From the NCBI RefSeq assembly GCF_010183535.1, contig NC_071331.1, positions 4,402,001 through 4,466,000 of the forward strand: a stretch of 64,000 bases of DNA, in the 5' to 3' direction. Below, in pieces: positions 30,943 to 41,952 of this stretch. Positions within the stretch are counted from its first letter, which is position 1. Every line of letters begins with the position of its first letter. A program made the translations under genes and the position numbers. The DNA is from Caenorhabditis remanei. Lineage: Eukaryota; Nematoda; Chromadorea; Rhabditida; Rhabditidae. The notes under the pieces were generated by a model. It did no database searches and was not told where the DNA came from. It worked only from the letters and a program-made list of their open reading frames with translations.

Positions 30943-33152
30943 TCTTTACTATTAACAAACGCAAACGGCTGTATGTTTGTGTGTCTGTCGCCGATCCTAC
31001 CGCCTTTCCTACTGGACCGATTTTCTTCGAATTTAGACCAAAAGATCAGAAATTTTCTCTTAATGATGCCCGAACTTTTCTTTTTTCAAAAATATAACAT
31101 TTGACGTCTTCTGGAGACGATGCCGATTTTAACAGTAGAAAGCGTGCAGAGAAGGTGTGTCCCGACAGGGTGGTAGAAACTCAAAACTACTGACTCGGTG
31201 TTTCTTGACTGCGTTCTCGAGAGCGCCCAGACCGCGCGTATTTGGTGTAGCGGTCTACGCAGATGACACTCACCCATGGGGTAGTGAGTTCGTTCCCGTC
31301 AGGCTGGAAAAGTTTTTTGGTTTTTTGTTTTGATAAGAACATAGACAGCCAGTATACGGAGGTTGTAAATAACTTTGTTATAGTCGAGATCTTTACTATT
31401 AACAAACGCAAACGGCTGTATGTTTGTTTGTCTGTCGCCGATCCTAACGCCTTTCCTACTGGACCGATTTTCTTCGAATTTAGACCAAAAGATCAGAAAT
31501 TTTCTCTTAATGATGCCCGAACTTTTCTTTTTTTCAAAAATATCAAATTTGACGTCTTCTGGATCAAAAAAACTGAATTTCAAGCCATATTCGAAGAGAG
31601 AGAAGGGGGAGGCGGTCGGCAAAACCCGTGAAACGTCGGCTGCTCGCTTTCCTCTTCACAGAGCGGCGCCTCTTCAGTGGCGCGTGGATAAAAGCGAACG
31701 CGCCGACCGTCCGATCTGGCAAGTTAAGCGACGTTGACTACAGTTAGTTGGTTCGACTCGAGACTCCAAAGAAAAGCGGTTAAATGTAACTTTAACTTTT
31801 TTCTCTTTGTGGCCAGTGCCGTCCGTTTTCGGATTGATCCACGTCATAAAAAGTTATGCGCCGTTTTTTTTAAAAAGTGACGACGTGAAGGGTTTTTTGA
31901 TATCATCGGATTCAGAAAAACTAGAGGAATCCAAACGTGTCGTCCGTTTCCGGGTAATTCACTGTAACACCCAGTAGGGTGGTGTTGAGAAGGAGGTTTA
32001 GTCGCCGTTAGGCGACGTGAATCATACAAATACGGGTAGTTTTCTGGAGACAGCTAAAAGGGGATTGTGGATATGAGTCCACATGTTTAAAAGTATTAAT
32101 AGCCAATCTGGCTAGCATTTACCTTCTTCTTCTCACCACGGTTTTAGCTCCGCCTACTTTACCGTGTAAGAATACAGTAAAAAGCGGAAGTTGCGTGAAG
32201 TCCAGACATGGGGCCATGTAAATCCCATTCTTCTGAACTGCTGATAACTATCATTTTCCTATTCCCTTCATGGCGTCACTGTCTCCAACAACTAATACTG
32301 TTCCTGCTGACAATTTAGTGGATGATTATGGTGCTGTTTCTCCTGTTTCCGGTGAAGGCGTGCTCCATCGCTCAGAATCAGAAGGGAGATTGAAGCTCGA
32401 AGGAGTTGATGGGATACAGGACATTCAACTCATGACACAGGAGTGTGTGAAAAAATACGACAAAAAGAAGGCGTCGGGCTGAATTTTTGCATATCGACTA
32501 ATCTTTTGGTCCTCTACAAGGCCGCCTGAAGAAGCGAAATGGACGGGGATTGAGGACGAGATGATGACACAGGAGTCAGTGTGGGAACGAGATAATAAAA
32601 ACACATAACCTCGCTTTAGAGAGAAAGAGAGATCAACTTTTACTGGCTTCAGAAAAGTAAAGCTGCTGATTCAAATCGCATGGTAGTCAAACGAAAAACT
32701 GAGAGTCAGGATGACACAAAATTGGGGTTGAAAATCATGGCAACTGATATAGCAGTCCGACGATCTCTTCCCGGGCAGCTGCCATACGATCAGAAAAGCC
32801 CGATGATGTAACGGCGAGAAGAAAGGAGCTCTCACTTTAACAGAAGGATGGATCAAATTTGCTCATATTGAGAGGGGCTATACTTCAAAGCTAAGTTCGA
32901 CTTTCAAATGGCGAAGGTCGGTGCGTTCAAGAATCCGATCTGTCAAGTTAGGCAACGTTGACTGTAGTCAGATGGATCAAACAAATGTTGGGACGTTGTT
33001 GGAACAATATTTTTTCTTATATTCAGATATAGAAAAAAGAGGATTTGAAACGTGTCGTCCGTTTCCGGATTAATTACGATCCACTGTAAAAACCTAGAAG
33101 GGTGGTGTTGAGAAGGAGGTTTAGTCGCCGTTAGGCGACGTGAACCGACTGG
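30943..33152 (+). mobile_element. Non-autonomous Helitron, copy 2 (composite)
   Basis: Helitron 5' ends at 30943 and again at 31390 (both A|TCTTTACTATTAAC). A 3' hairpin at 32001-32016 lacks the CTGG end; a complete hairpin plus CTGG ends at 33152 before T. Internal modules match copies 1 and 3. The left flank (from about 30860, GAATGATCTCATATCCATAG) is a diverged relative of 53625-53690. A tRNA-like segment with A/B-box resemblance (about 31234-31306) is shared with copy 3. Confidence 0.75.
32270..32482 (+). CDS. Small reading frame carried by the Helitron, unknown
   Basis: A 70-codon frame starting MASLSPTTNTVPADN and ending KKYDKKKASG. Helitron copy 1 carries a related but frame-broken sequence (about 19705-19820), so it is an inherited or captured gene fragment rather than chance. 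Mostly polar, no recognised domain. The following sequence (GGCCGCCTGAAGAAGCG) is also shared. Confidence 0.3.
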   Translation: MASLSPTTNTVPADNLVDDYGAVSPVSGEGVLHRSESEGRLKLEGVDGIQDIQLMTQECVKKYDKKKASG

Positions 33153-33500
33153 TTCTCAAAAAATCTATATTTTCATGAGTATTGTCGAATACTACTACTT
33201 TATTACTAAGGAACAAGACATGGCGGTTTGTGTTTTTATGAATCGGCAAAAAAAACTATGAACAGAAAAAAATAGCACATTAATAGCAACCTGAAGCAGG
33301 GATGTTTGATAAAAACTAAATATTCAAGAAGATTTTTTTTGTAATACATGAATATAGAGATACATCTAATAAGACCATTGTCTGGCAGAAAATGAATGGG
33401 ATGCTCATTTCAAATCAAAATAGGCAAGAAATACTGAGTGTTAGAGTAAATACATACATTTTAATGAAAAGTGATAACATTGACATTATTTTCTTTATTG

Positions 33501-33508
33501 TGAAACAG
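33501..33508 (-). promoter_or_regulatory. 21U-RNA promoter octamer CTGTTTCA
   Basis: Exact octamer on the minus strand. T at 34 nt and TA at 38 nt downstream. Confidence 0.5.
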
Positions 33509-34433
33509 AATCCATGTTACGTATTTATTAACAAAATGTGAAAAAAAGTTGTCGCCAAATTATCGGAGTTTCTAATTTTGAAATATCTGGGTTCAAAACA
33601 TTCGGCTATCAAAATTCCTCGAGCCAGTATGATTCTGATTGAATTTACAAAAAAAAATTCCCAGTTACATTCAATCACCTTATCCCGTGTGCATATTTGA
33701 AAACCGTTTCTTCGTTTCAATGTTTCTATTCCCTCAATACTATTGTATTCTCATATAACATAAGAAAACTATAAAATATGAATTGACGATGAGCTTACAA
33801 AATACTTGAAAACTGATAATTGGTTGAAATTCACACTCGAAAAATACACTCGAAAATACTGTTTTATTGGAACATTTTCTGTATTTCTTTCACATAAGAA
33901 ACCAGTTTCATTAGGGATTGAAAACATTGATCGCAATGCCTGCAATATTCCAGAACAAAAGGCAAGACTCAAATAACAATCACGTGAAACAAGAAAGTTT
34001 GAATCAAATAATTAAAGTTGTTATTCGCGGCAGTTGCCGTCAAGCCAGGCCTCTTTTTATCAACGCTAATTGCTTGAAAAGTAAGTTCATTTCAAACACT
34101 TACTTCATCGCCGGTTTTCATTTCCAAACCGGCATCAAGCGCCGATTGTTGAGTTGAAAATATACTGAAAATAAGGAAAAATGAAAAAAAACGGCGTCAA
34201 AAGCAAAAAAATGTGTTTCCTGCAAACGCCAAAATTGAAACTGGCGATGGTCGTACTTTTCATGTCCTCTGAAATCTGAAATTGAGTTTTACAGACATTA
34301 CGAAACAGAAAAATAGAGAAATTCGATGTGCCAATAATTTGATGGAAACTGGGTTTAATGACCAATCAAGATTGCAGTGATTTTGGTGTAAGGATAGTGC
34401 ACAAAATGATAACAAGTTATTTTTTAATGATTA

Positions 34434-34441
34434 CTGTTTCA
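34434..34441 (+). promoter_or_regulatory. 21U-RNA promoter octamer CTGTTTCA
   Basis: Exact octamer. CGTA occurs but at 43 nt. The duplicate has lost it (CAGTTTCCTG near 35428). Confidence 0.5.
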
Positions 34442-34568
34442 ACAATTGCCTAAAACCGAAAGCTATAGTTAAAAATGTTGACGTAAATGTTAAATTGTGC
34501 CTATTCAAAAAATGACATTTTTAGATAGGAAAATGATTTATTTCGGTTTGCTATCAATAATAGTTCAA

Positions 34569-34576
34569 CTGTTTCA
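34569..34576 (+). promoter_or_regulatory. 21U-RNA promoter octamer CTGTTTCA
   Basis: Exact octamer, conserved in the duplicate at 35509. TA at 37 nt. Confidence 0.6.
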
Positions 34577-35011
34577 CATACTAAAAGTATCCGCAACCGT
34601 AAAATTTTTGGTTACTGAGTTCCAACTATTAACCGAAATACGATAGCATTTTGCAAACGGCAGGTAATTTTGAACAATTCCATCAATATTTTGTATCAAC
34701 ACGTTTTAATATGAAAAGCATGCAACTGTTAACAGTAGGAATCTGTATATACAAATATGATACGTATCAATTTTTCGAGATCGGATTCCGAGTCAGACAT
34801 TGAACAAAATACTAACAACTTGTAAGGATGCTGCAAGTACTAATTGACTTGTAGAGGCAATTCCTTTTTTACAGACATTCGAAAAAATAAGTAGTATACC
34901 ACGAGAACTACACGGAATTGTCCACGACATTGATATTTCAATATCAAAAACTCATAAACTTCACGGAGTTAGTCATTCACAAATTCCCATCAAGACTTAT
35001 CCAAAACCGAC

Positions 35012-35019
35012 CTGTTTCA
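35012..35019 (+). promoter_or_regulatory. 21U-RNA promoter octamer CTGTTTCA
   Basis: Exact octamer. TA at 39 nt. Confidence 0.5.
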
Positions 35020-35508
35020 TCAATTTCACAATACCAAATTTGTATTGTATTTTTTGCTACGGACCAGTTGCTCAAAAACGAAGACGTGTAAAACAAATTA
35101 CAAAAAAGCAAACAACTCCTGTTTTAATACCACTGTTTAGTTGATAGCTTCTATCTGTTTAGATCCATCTAACTATTGCTATTTGCGTTTTTGGAATAGC
35201 TCACAGGCCGGTACTGTACATATGCATATTATTCTAGTCTCATTTGTTAAACCGGCGTTTACGGCAACCGACAGAAATGAAACCGGCGATTGCCGCCGTA
35301 AAATGCCGTTTCAGCAGCCCTACAAATAACAAAGAGTTTGCGGTGATTTTGGTGTATAGAAATTATTTGTATGCAACAAGATCAAATCAATATTAAGCGT
35401 TTTTTTTAATAATTAATGTCTCATCAGTTTCCTGAAGCAGAAAAATATAGTTAAAATGTGAAAGTATATGCAAAATGACGAGAGTAATAGTTACTGTCAA
35501 TAGTTCAG

Positions 35509-35516
35509 CTGTTTCA
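35509..35516 (+). promoter_or_regulatory. 21U-RNA promoter octamer CTGTTTCA
   Basis: Exact octamer, sister of 34569; 28 nt of downstream sequence is nearly identical between them. Confidence 0.6.
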
Positions 35517-35870
35517 CATATTAAAAGTATCAGCAACCGTAAAATTTGTGAAAAAAAACTCTAACCTGGTCGATGAACTAAGATACGACAAAATTTATCG
35601 ATTGTTCGATCAGTATTTCGAAGCTCTATCACTATTCTCTGTAAACACGTTTTAATATGAACAGCATGAAACTGCTAGAAATAATAATCTGCACATACAA
35701 TGATGAATTGAATCAATGTTTCCGAGTCAGACATTGAAGCGATTTCCGGAAGCCCAAATGAAGCAATACAGAGACCTCAAATCCGCATAAAGGAATTCGG
35801 TTTTTCTCGTTCTTCAAAAAATCAATATACACTGATTCGAAAGGATAGAAACAAGATAAATTTTACAACT

Positions 35871-35878
35871 TGAAACAG
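35871..35878 (-). promoter_or_regulatory. 21U-RNA promoter octamer CTGTTTCA
   Basis: Exact octamer on the minus strand. T at 36 nt. Confidence 0.5.
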
Positions 35879-35973
35879 GTTAAATAATTGTACTGTTATT
35901 TATATTCGGCATATATGTACTTCAATTTTCGTTTAATTGTTTGTTTCGAATTGTCTTTCGACTACCGTCAACC

Positions 35974-35979
35974 ATTTAT
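35974..35979 (-). terminator. Poly(A) signal of urocanate hydratase
   Basis: AATAAA on the minus strand about 50 nt after the stop codon at 36028-36030. Confidence 0.65.
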
Positions 35980-36027
35980 TCTTATTCCCAAAAATACACA
36001 CTAAAATATCAATCGAAAATCTCAAAT

Positions 36028-39000
36028 TCAAAACTTCAAAGTCTTCAACAACTCCTCATCCGCCTCCACTGGAATCGTCACTTTCATCCCATCGACTTGT
36101 TGCTCCGCACGACGGATCGCCTCCTGCGCCTTGGCATTTCCAGACCAAGAACGACGCGCGACTCCATTCGGAACATCCCAATTCAACATACCCTCCGCAC
36201 GACGGGAGGCATCAGGAGACCCATCGAGGACCAGTCCGAAGCCTCCATTGATGACGTCACCCCATCCAACACCTCCTCCATTGTGAAGAGCAACCCACGT
36301 GGCGCCACGGAAGGAGTCTCCTAGAATATTTGAGCGGAAGATTAAGTTAGCCTCGGTACCCCCCTTACCAATACAATTCTGAACCGCCATATCCGCTGTA
36401 AACGCGCTTCCATCGTACACATTCGAAGTTTCACGGAATGGAGAATCCGTTCCCGACACATCATGATGATCACGTGAGATCACAATTGGTGCAGACACCT
36501 TTCCAGTTCTAACCAACTCATTGAAGGCAGCTGCCAGGGCGACTCTTCCAGCACGGTCGGAATACAGTATACGTGCCTGGGAACCAACGACCAACTCGTT
36601 TTTCTCAGCCTCCTCTATCCACTTTTTGTTGTCCAGATACTGCTGTTTCACGTACTCCGGAACTGAAATTTTTCTTTTTAGAAGAGATACAGAGGAAAAT
36701 CGAGTTACCATTAGTCTCCTTCAACTCATCAATAATCTTGCACGCTGTCTGATCCGTCAATCTCAAATCTTCCGGTTTCCCAGAAGTACAAACCCAACGG
36801 AACGGTCCGAAACCCATTGAGAAAATGTCGCCCATAATATCCTGCATATAACTTGGATATCTAAAGGACTTATCATCTTGAGCATCCTCTCTCAGCAAGT
36901 TGGCTCCAGCTCTGTGGCACTCCAAAAGGAACGCGTTACCGTAATCCCAGAAGTACATTCCTTTAGCAGCAATCTTGTCGATTGCGGCGATCTGACGGAT
37001 TAGAGAGTCTTGAACAAGTTTTTTGAATTTCGCGGGGTCAGTTGTCATAAGCTCGTTAGATTCTTCGAAGGTGAGACCTGCAGGGTAGAATCCTCCAAGG
37101 AATGGGTTATGGAGGGAAGTTTGGTCACTTCCGAGCTCAACAAGGCATTCGGGTTCCTCGGCGAGACGTTCCCTAAAATTCGTTCTTGCAAACCGGGCCG
37201 TAGCTCGGTAAAAACGCAATGTTACGGGCTGATAAATGTACCAAAATGTAGATCTCGGCGAGTTCTACGTCTGTGACCTACTACGAGCCGGATGGCTATT
37301 CGTTAATGTACTGTGGGCCGGGCTAGAATGGCTTTTTGGCGCTTTTTACCCCGCGCGACACATTAACAATCCGCTATCCGGCTCGTAGTATGTCACAGAC
37401 ATAGAACTCGCCGAGATCTACATTTTGGTATATTTTTCAGCTCATAATATTGCGTTTTTACCCAAGTATTGTAAAATTATGTTTCAAGTTTATTACATTG
37501 CTTATCCCCCATCCACCAATTTAATAATTTACGCAAATCGACTGAAGCTCACCACAAATCCACCACATTTCCCAAGTAACCAATACTAATCGCCGCTTTC
37601 TTCTCCCTATACTGCTTGATCCAATTCACAATTTCCTCCAGATCTTTCGAATAAACATCCAGCCATCCCTGTTGATGTCTCTTCAACAACGCTGTCTCAC
37701 TTATTTCAGCAATGACTCCGATGCATCCTGCAATCTTCGCTGCTTTCGGTTGAGCACCACTCATTCCTCCGAGGCCTGCAGTGACGAACACTTTTCCGGC
37801 GAGAGAGGAGAGACCCATACGGCGACCGGCGTTGAGAACGGTTATCTGGAAGTTTAGAAATTGAAAAGTTTGTGTTTCTAGTAGAGGATTTATTGTCTGG
37901 AATTCAGGTTCTTTAGTTGCGGTGATACTATTGTTTCTGCTCCTAATTTTCGAGAATCGTGTGAGCATAAATATAATTCTTTATCGAACTTGTAGCTGTA
38001 TTGAATCGAAATAATTAGAAATCTTATAATTGAATGCAGAAACAGAAAAAAAAACTAAATAAGGTCTTTTAGTCAGTTTGGAGATATGGGACGTGTCATA
38101 TATCATTGGAAAGCTGAGAACACACTTATTTCAGATATACAGTAACTTTTTGCCTTCAAGGAATGTCATTCGAGAAATACAGGATTAAAGTTTCTACAGC
38201 TGGCAATGACTGGGGGGGGGGGGGGGGGGGGGGGGGGGGTGTAGAAGTGGTGAGGGGCTCCGGCGTGAGGAAGAGAGGACACATATGTGATACGGAAGTA
38301 GAAAAAAAGGAAAAATGGTTTATTGAAATTTTGTGTTTCTAGTAGATGATTTATTGTCTGAAATTCAAGGTCAGGCAATATCAATTCATCTGAATGTGCA
38401 CTGCTCCTAATTTTCAAGAACAATGTTTGAAAAAAAAATATTTTCAATTCTGATTTGACCATGTTAAATAATTCACTGAATGCAAAATAAAAATGTTTTC
38501 GTTATTCGAAAACGCTGAAAAACGTTGAATAAAGTTCCGACATTTTTTTTCAAGAAAAAGTTTTGCGATCTCAAACGCAAGAGTGGCAGGGGATTGTGGG
38601 CTTTGCCTGAAAGCGGCGCGGATGAAATTACAGTTATTTTTTAACGAGCAACATTGAATTTCAAGAAAAACTCGTATTTTTATTGATATTTTTGCTGTTT
38701 TTTTTGCATGTTTTCATGTTTACTCAATTAAAACACGATTTTATCTAGAAATTCAGTGTTGCTAGTTAAAAAATCAACTCGAATTTCATCCGCTGTTTAA
38801 GCTCCGCCTACAACTCGTTGAAGCACGTGCGTTTCAGACTCTACTTACAATCAGCTTTTTTCTGTTTTGGCATTAATTGTCGTTTCAATAACAGGGCCAA
38901 GTTCGATTTGAAAAAATCCTTTTTCACACACTTTTCGATATAAAAATTCCACGTTTCACACTGTTTTCGAATAACGAAAACTTTTCATTAACATTTGTTA

Positions 39001-39886
39001 TTTGTCCTCCGCTTTTTCTATAATTTCCGTGCTTACCGTAGTCCCATGCACAATTCCCTGAGGCCCGATATAACAAAAACTGCCAGCAGTCATCTGACCA
39101 TATTGAGTGACTCCTAAGGCAAAATACTTGTCATACAATTCCTTGGTAGAGTAGCTAGGAATCATCTGCAAGAAATATCTAGTAACTGTGTAAACACGCT
39201 CTACTGTTACCATTCCATTAGTGACAGTCATTCTGGGAGAATCCGGTGTAGATGGGAATAGTCCTAGTGGGTGTCCAGAGTAGAGGACCAAGGTTTGATG
39301 GTCGGTCATGGTGAAGAGGTAGCGGAGGACAAGACGAAATTGGATCCAGTTGCTGAAAAATAGTTATGTTTCACTGTGAACGTATAATTACTGGAATTCT
39401 AGAAAACTTATTAGGTGATCTCTCGTCATCTTACATACCTGAAAACCTGACCATTCCCTCCATAAGTCACCAATTCCTGTGGGAACTGAGCCACTCTCTT
39501 GTCCAGATTATTCAGAATCATCAGAATTATTGCCGACGTCTTCTCACAATTGGCTCCGATCTCCGACACCGGTGGTGCATACAAATCAAAGTTTGGCATG
39601 AATCGATACCCATAGATATGACCGTAAGTGTTGAGCTCCTCAGCGAACTCCTTGGCGAGAAGACCGTGATGCTCTTTTGGAATGTAGCGGAGAGCGTTGC
39701 GGACGGCGAGCTGTAATTATGAATATTAAATGAAGAAAGACAGCAGAGTAGGCTATGTACCTGCTTCTCAACCGTGGTGAGGTTGCATGGACGTTTTGGA
39801 GCATGTGCTACATTCTTGAGACGTTGCTCCGTGGGATGCTTCAGGAGAGGGGAAAATGGGTCAACGAAGAGAGATGGGATGTGCAT
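36028..39886 (-). CDS. uroc-1: Urocanate hydratase (urocanase), 670 aa
   Basis: Catalyses hydration of urocanate to imidazolone propionate, the second step of histidine degradation, with tightly bound NAD+; cytosolic. Exons: 39761-39886, 39439-39710, 39211-39352, 39037-39165, 37553-37845, 36709-37172, 36369-36662, 36028-36320. All junctions are GT-AG and the sum is 2013 nt. Landmarks: ELVTYGGNGQVF, LVLYSGHPLGLFPS, YGQMTAGSFCYIGPQGIVHG, the NAD-binding GLGGMSGAQPKAA, ELGSDQTSLHNPF, FWDYGNAFLLE, GFGPFRWVCTSG, ILYSDRAGRVA, SRDHHDVSGTDSPFRETSN and ALHNGGGVGWG. These match animal UROC1 almost without gaps, and the length is usual for animals. The ATG at 39886 is preferred. An in-frame ATG at 39955 would add a hydrophobic leader unsuited to a cytosolic enzyme. 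The 45-nt intron (39166-39210) and 48-nt intron (36321-36368) are multiples of three without stops, so retention would insert residues silently. Confidence 0.95.
37200..37465. mobile_element. Palindromic MITE in a urocanase intron
   Basis: GGTAAAAACGCAATGTTACG and the inner arm AAATGTAGATCTCGGCGAGT are mirrored by ACTCGCCGAGATCTACATTT and ATATTGCGTTTTTACC. It fills most of the 380-nt intron 37173-37552. Confidence 0.75.
37846..39036 (-). other. Large urocanase intron with poly-G tract and short duplication
   Basis: Intron of 1191 nt. It contains an uninterrupted run of 28 G (38212-38239). A duplicated segment with TTTCTAGTAGA(G/T)GATTTATTGTCTG is at about 37875 and 38337. The remainder is AT-rich. 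Confidence 0.8.
38212..38239 (+). repeat. 28-nt homopolymeric G tract
   Basis: G-only run on the plus strand, hence C-only in the urocanase pre-mRNA. Long G tracts of this kind occur in C. elegans and depend on the DOG-1/FANCJ helicase for stability. Confidence 0.9.
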
Positions 39887-40007
39887 AATGAAAATTTTGG
39901 AATGAGAGGTTACGACAAAGAGGGAGCTGAATAATATTAGAGAATGAGGTAGCAAACTTATAGAATGACGGAAACAGAAACAATATCTTTACAAAAATGC
40001 ACGATGT

Positions 40008-40110
40008 GGCCAGGGAGACAATGCAGCCGCGCTCTATTGGCAAGAATGGTACATTTTTTTTGTATCACGGTGAACATTCGAATGTATGTGCATACTATAC
40101 GGGCTAACTT
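40008..40110. mobile_element. Half MITE upstream of urocanate hydratase
   Basis: Matches the left half of the MITE at 26672 (GTGGCCAGGG..GCGCTCTATTGGCAAG..CACGGTGAACATTCGAAT). It begins about 120 bp before the start codon and may lie in the promoter. Confidence 0.6.
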
Positions 40111-40153
40111 CAAATTGAAAAAGATGTAACTGAATAGGAAAATCGAGGCTTAC

Positions 40154-40161
40154 TGAAACAG
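40154..40161 (-). promoter_or_regulatory. 21U-RNA promoter octamer CTGTTTCA
   Basis: Exact octamer in unit 1 of the 40.1-43.8 kb repeat. No TA at the expected distance. Confidence 0.45.
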
Positions 40162-40680
40162 AAAAATTTTACCATTGCATCTATTACAGACGCTTCAATC
40201 TAACAGATAAAAGGCGATTTCGAGTCCTTAAACATTATTAACAAGTTCAACACAAACTGAAACTATAAACTTGAAACTGTTGAAAAATGGGCGGAACCAA
40301 TGTGTTTGGAGATTCTATTTCTCCCTCTCCACGTGATCACCTTCTTCCAATTTTAGTGGTCAAATGGCAAAAAAGTTCGAAAGAAAAATTAAGCTAGAAA
40401 TTTTTTATTTAATTATCTGTTTTTATGTAACGTAACATATTTGAATATATAATGCTGTTGCATTGATATACGACGGTTGAAATTTCAAAATTTTTTGCTA
40501 GCGAGTTAAAAAATAGATTTCTGTAAATAATCTGTACTGAAAGTACAATATTTCCGTGAGTTCGAACAATTATGCAATAAACTGGCAATTGCTAGAAAAA
40601 GTTGCACGTGAAGCACAGAGTTTTCCCATTTTGATCTGTTCACGTCATTTTCTGTTCTTTTTTCAATGTTTGTTCAAAAG

Positions 40681-40830
40681 TACAGAATCGGTATCAATAC
40701 CGATTCTGTACCAAGAAATTTCTCCAGATTCGGTATGCATACCAATTCTGTACTCTGCATAAAAGGTCACGTGAAAAAAGATTTCTCCAAGTTTATTCAA
40801 AAGTAGAGAATCGGTATCGATACCGATTCT
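40681..40830. repeat. Three related short perfect palindromes
   Basis: TACAGAATCGGTAT-CA-ATACCGATTCTGTA (40681-40710), AGATTCGGTATGCATACCAATTCT (40727-40749, imperfect) and AGAATCGGTATCGATACCGATTCT (40807-40830). Each of the last two is followed by TAAAAGGTCACGTG. Either a dyad-symmetric factor site or small cruciform-forming repeats. Confidence 0.7.
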
Positions 40831-41129
40831 GTACCAAACAACAATTCTGTATAAAAGGTCACGTGAAATATTGAAAATCCACAGTTTCGATGTGTCAAAT
40901 TTTATTTATGATATTTTCGTTTACGTGGATTCAAATCTGATGTTCATTGAGTGGTCAAAATGACAAAAATGACAATTTTTGATGAATAAACACGTAGATT
41001 TCGTTATTCGATTTTGATCAACTTCACATTTTCTTATTCAACACTGTAAAATATCATGTTAGGAGTCGCTGAAGAGAGTTCAAAAAAAAGACTAAACATC
41101 TCCTAGTATTGCTTTCTTTTAAACGATTT

Positions 41130-41137
41130 TGAAACAG
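41130..41137 (-). promoter_or_regulatory. 21U-RNA promoter octamer CTGTTTCA
   Basis: Exact octamer. TA at 36 nt downstream. Its tandem copy (41814) carries one mutation. Confidence 0.6.
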
Positions 41138-41952
41138 TAGTCTCTGAGTTCTAATTTTTAATCGTTGTACCGATTGAGTTTTTTTATGTCAAGAGGCAAA
41201 CAAAATTGTTACGGAAACAGCAAAAAAAAAATCAAAAAGTAAAAATGTAACAGAAAAATTTAACCATTGCGTTTATTTCTGAGTATCAATCTAACAGATA
41301 TAAAGCGATTTCAAGTCCTTAAACATTATTAACATGAAAAAACGTAACTATACAATCCTCATCAAGTCCAACACAAACCGAAACCATAAACTTGAAACCG
41401 TTGAAAAATGGGCGGTACCAATTGGATGTTCGATCTCCCCACCCTCTCTCCACGTGATTTTCATCTTCTTCCAATTTAAGTTGTCAAATGCCAAAAAAGA
41501 TATTTTTTACCAATTTTCCGAACAATAATAGAAGTCGAAGGAAAGAGAACTGGAGCTATGAGATGTTTTTCACCTAATTACTAATTTTTAGAGTAGCCTC
41601 GCATACTTGAATACATAATGCTGTTGCATTGATATGTCTAGAACAAAATGGTGAAAACTGCATTCGTTGAATTGATTTGAGACCGAAATATGTATTAACA
41701 TATTTTCCGTACCGGGCTATTATATTAAACTGTGAATTATCAATTTAGGAGGCATTGAAGAGGGTTAAAAAACATACTAAACATCTCCAAGTATTGTTTT
41801 ATTTCAAACGATTTCGAAACAGTAGTCTCTGAGTTCAAATTTTCAATCGTTGTGCCGATTGAGTTATTTTATGTCAAGACTCAAACAAAATTGTTACAGC
41901 AAAAACAGCAAAAAGCAACACCAACTTAAAAAATGAATTTGAAAATTGCATA

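Larger units (their letters stand above)
33153..36027. other. piRNA-type locus block with internal duplication
   Basis: No protein gene. Six exact octamers occur (33501, 34434, 34569, 35012, 35509, 35871). About 34430-34800 is repeated at about 35410-35745: shared blocks include TTCACATAYTAAAAGTATC, GCAACCGTAAAATTT, CACGTTTTAATATGAA and CCGAGTCAGACATTGAA. Confidence 0.6.

Noticed and set aside
31234..31306. tRNA-like segment in Helitron copies 2 and 3
   Set aside because: A/B-box resemblance only; position 33 is not T and arms pair poorly, so not called a tRNA.
36643..36650. CTGTTTCA octamer
   Set aside because: It lies in urocanase exon 7 and is explained by the codons; not counted as a piRNA promoter.
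39887..39955. Upstream in-frame ATG for urocanase
   Set aside because: Would add a hydrophobic N-terminus not expected of a cytosolic enzyme; 39886 preferred.
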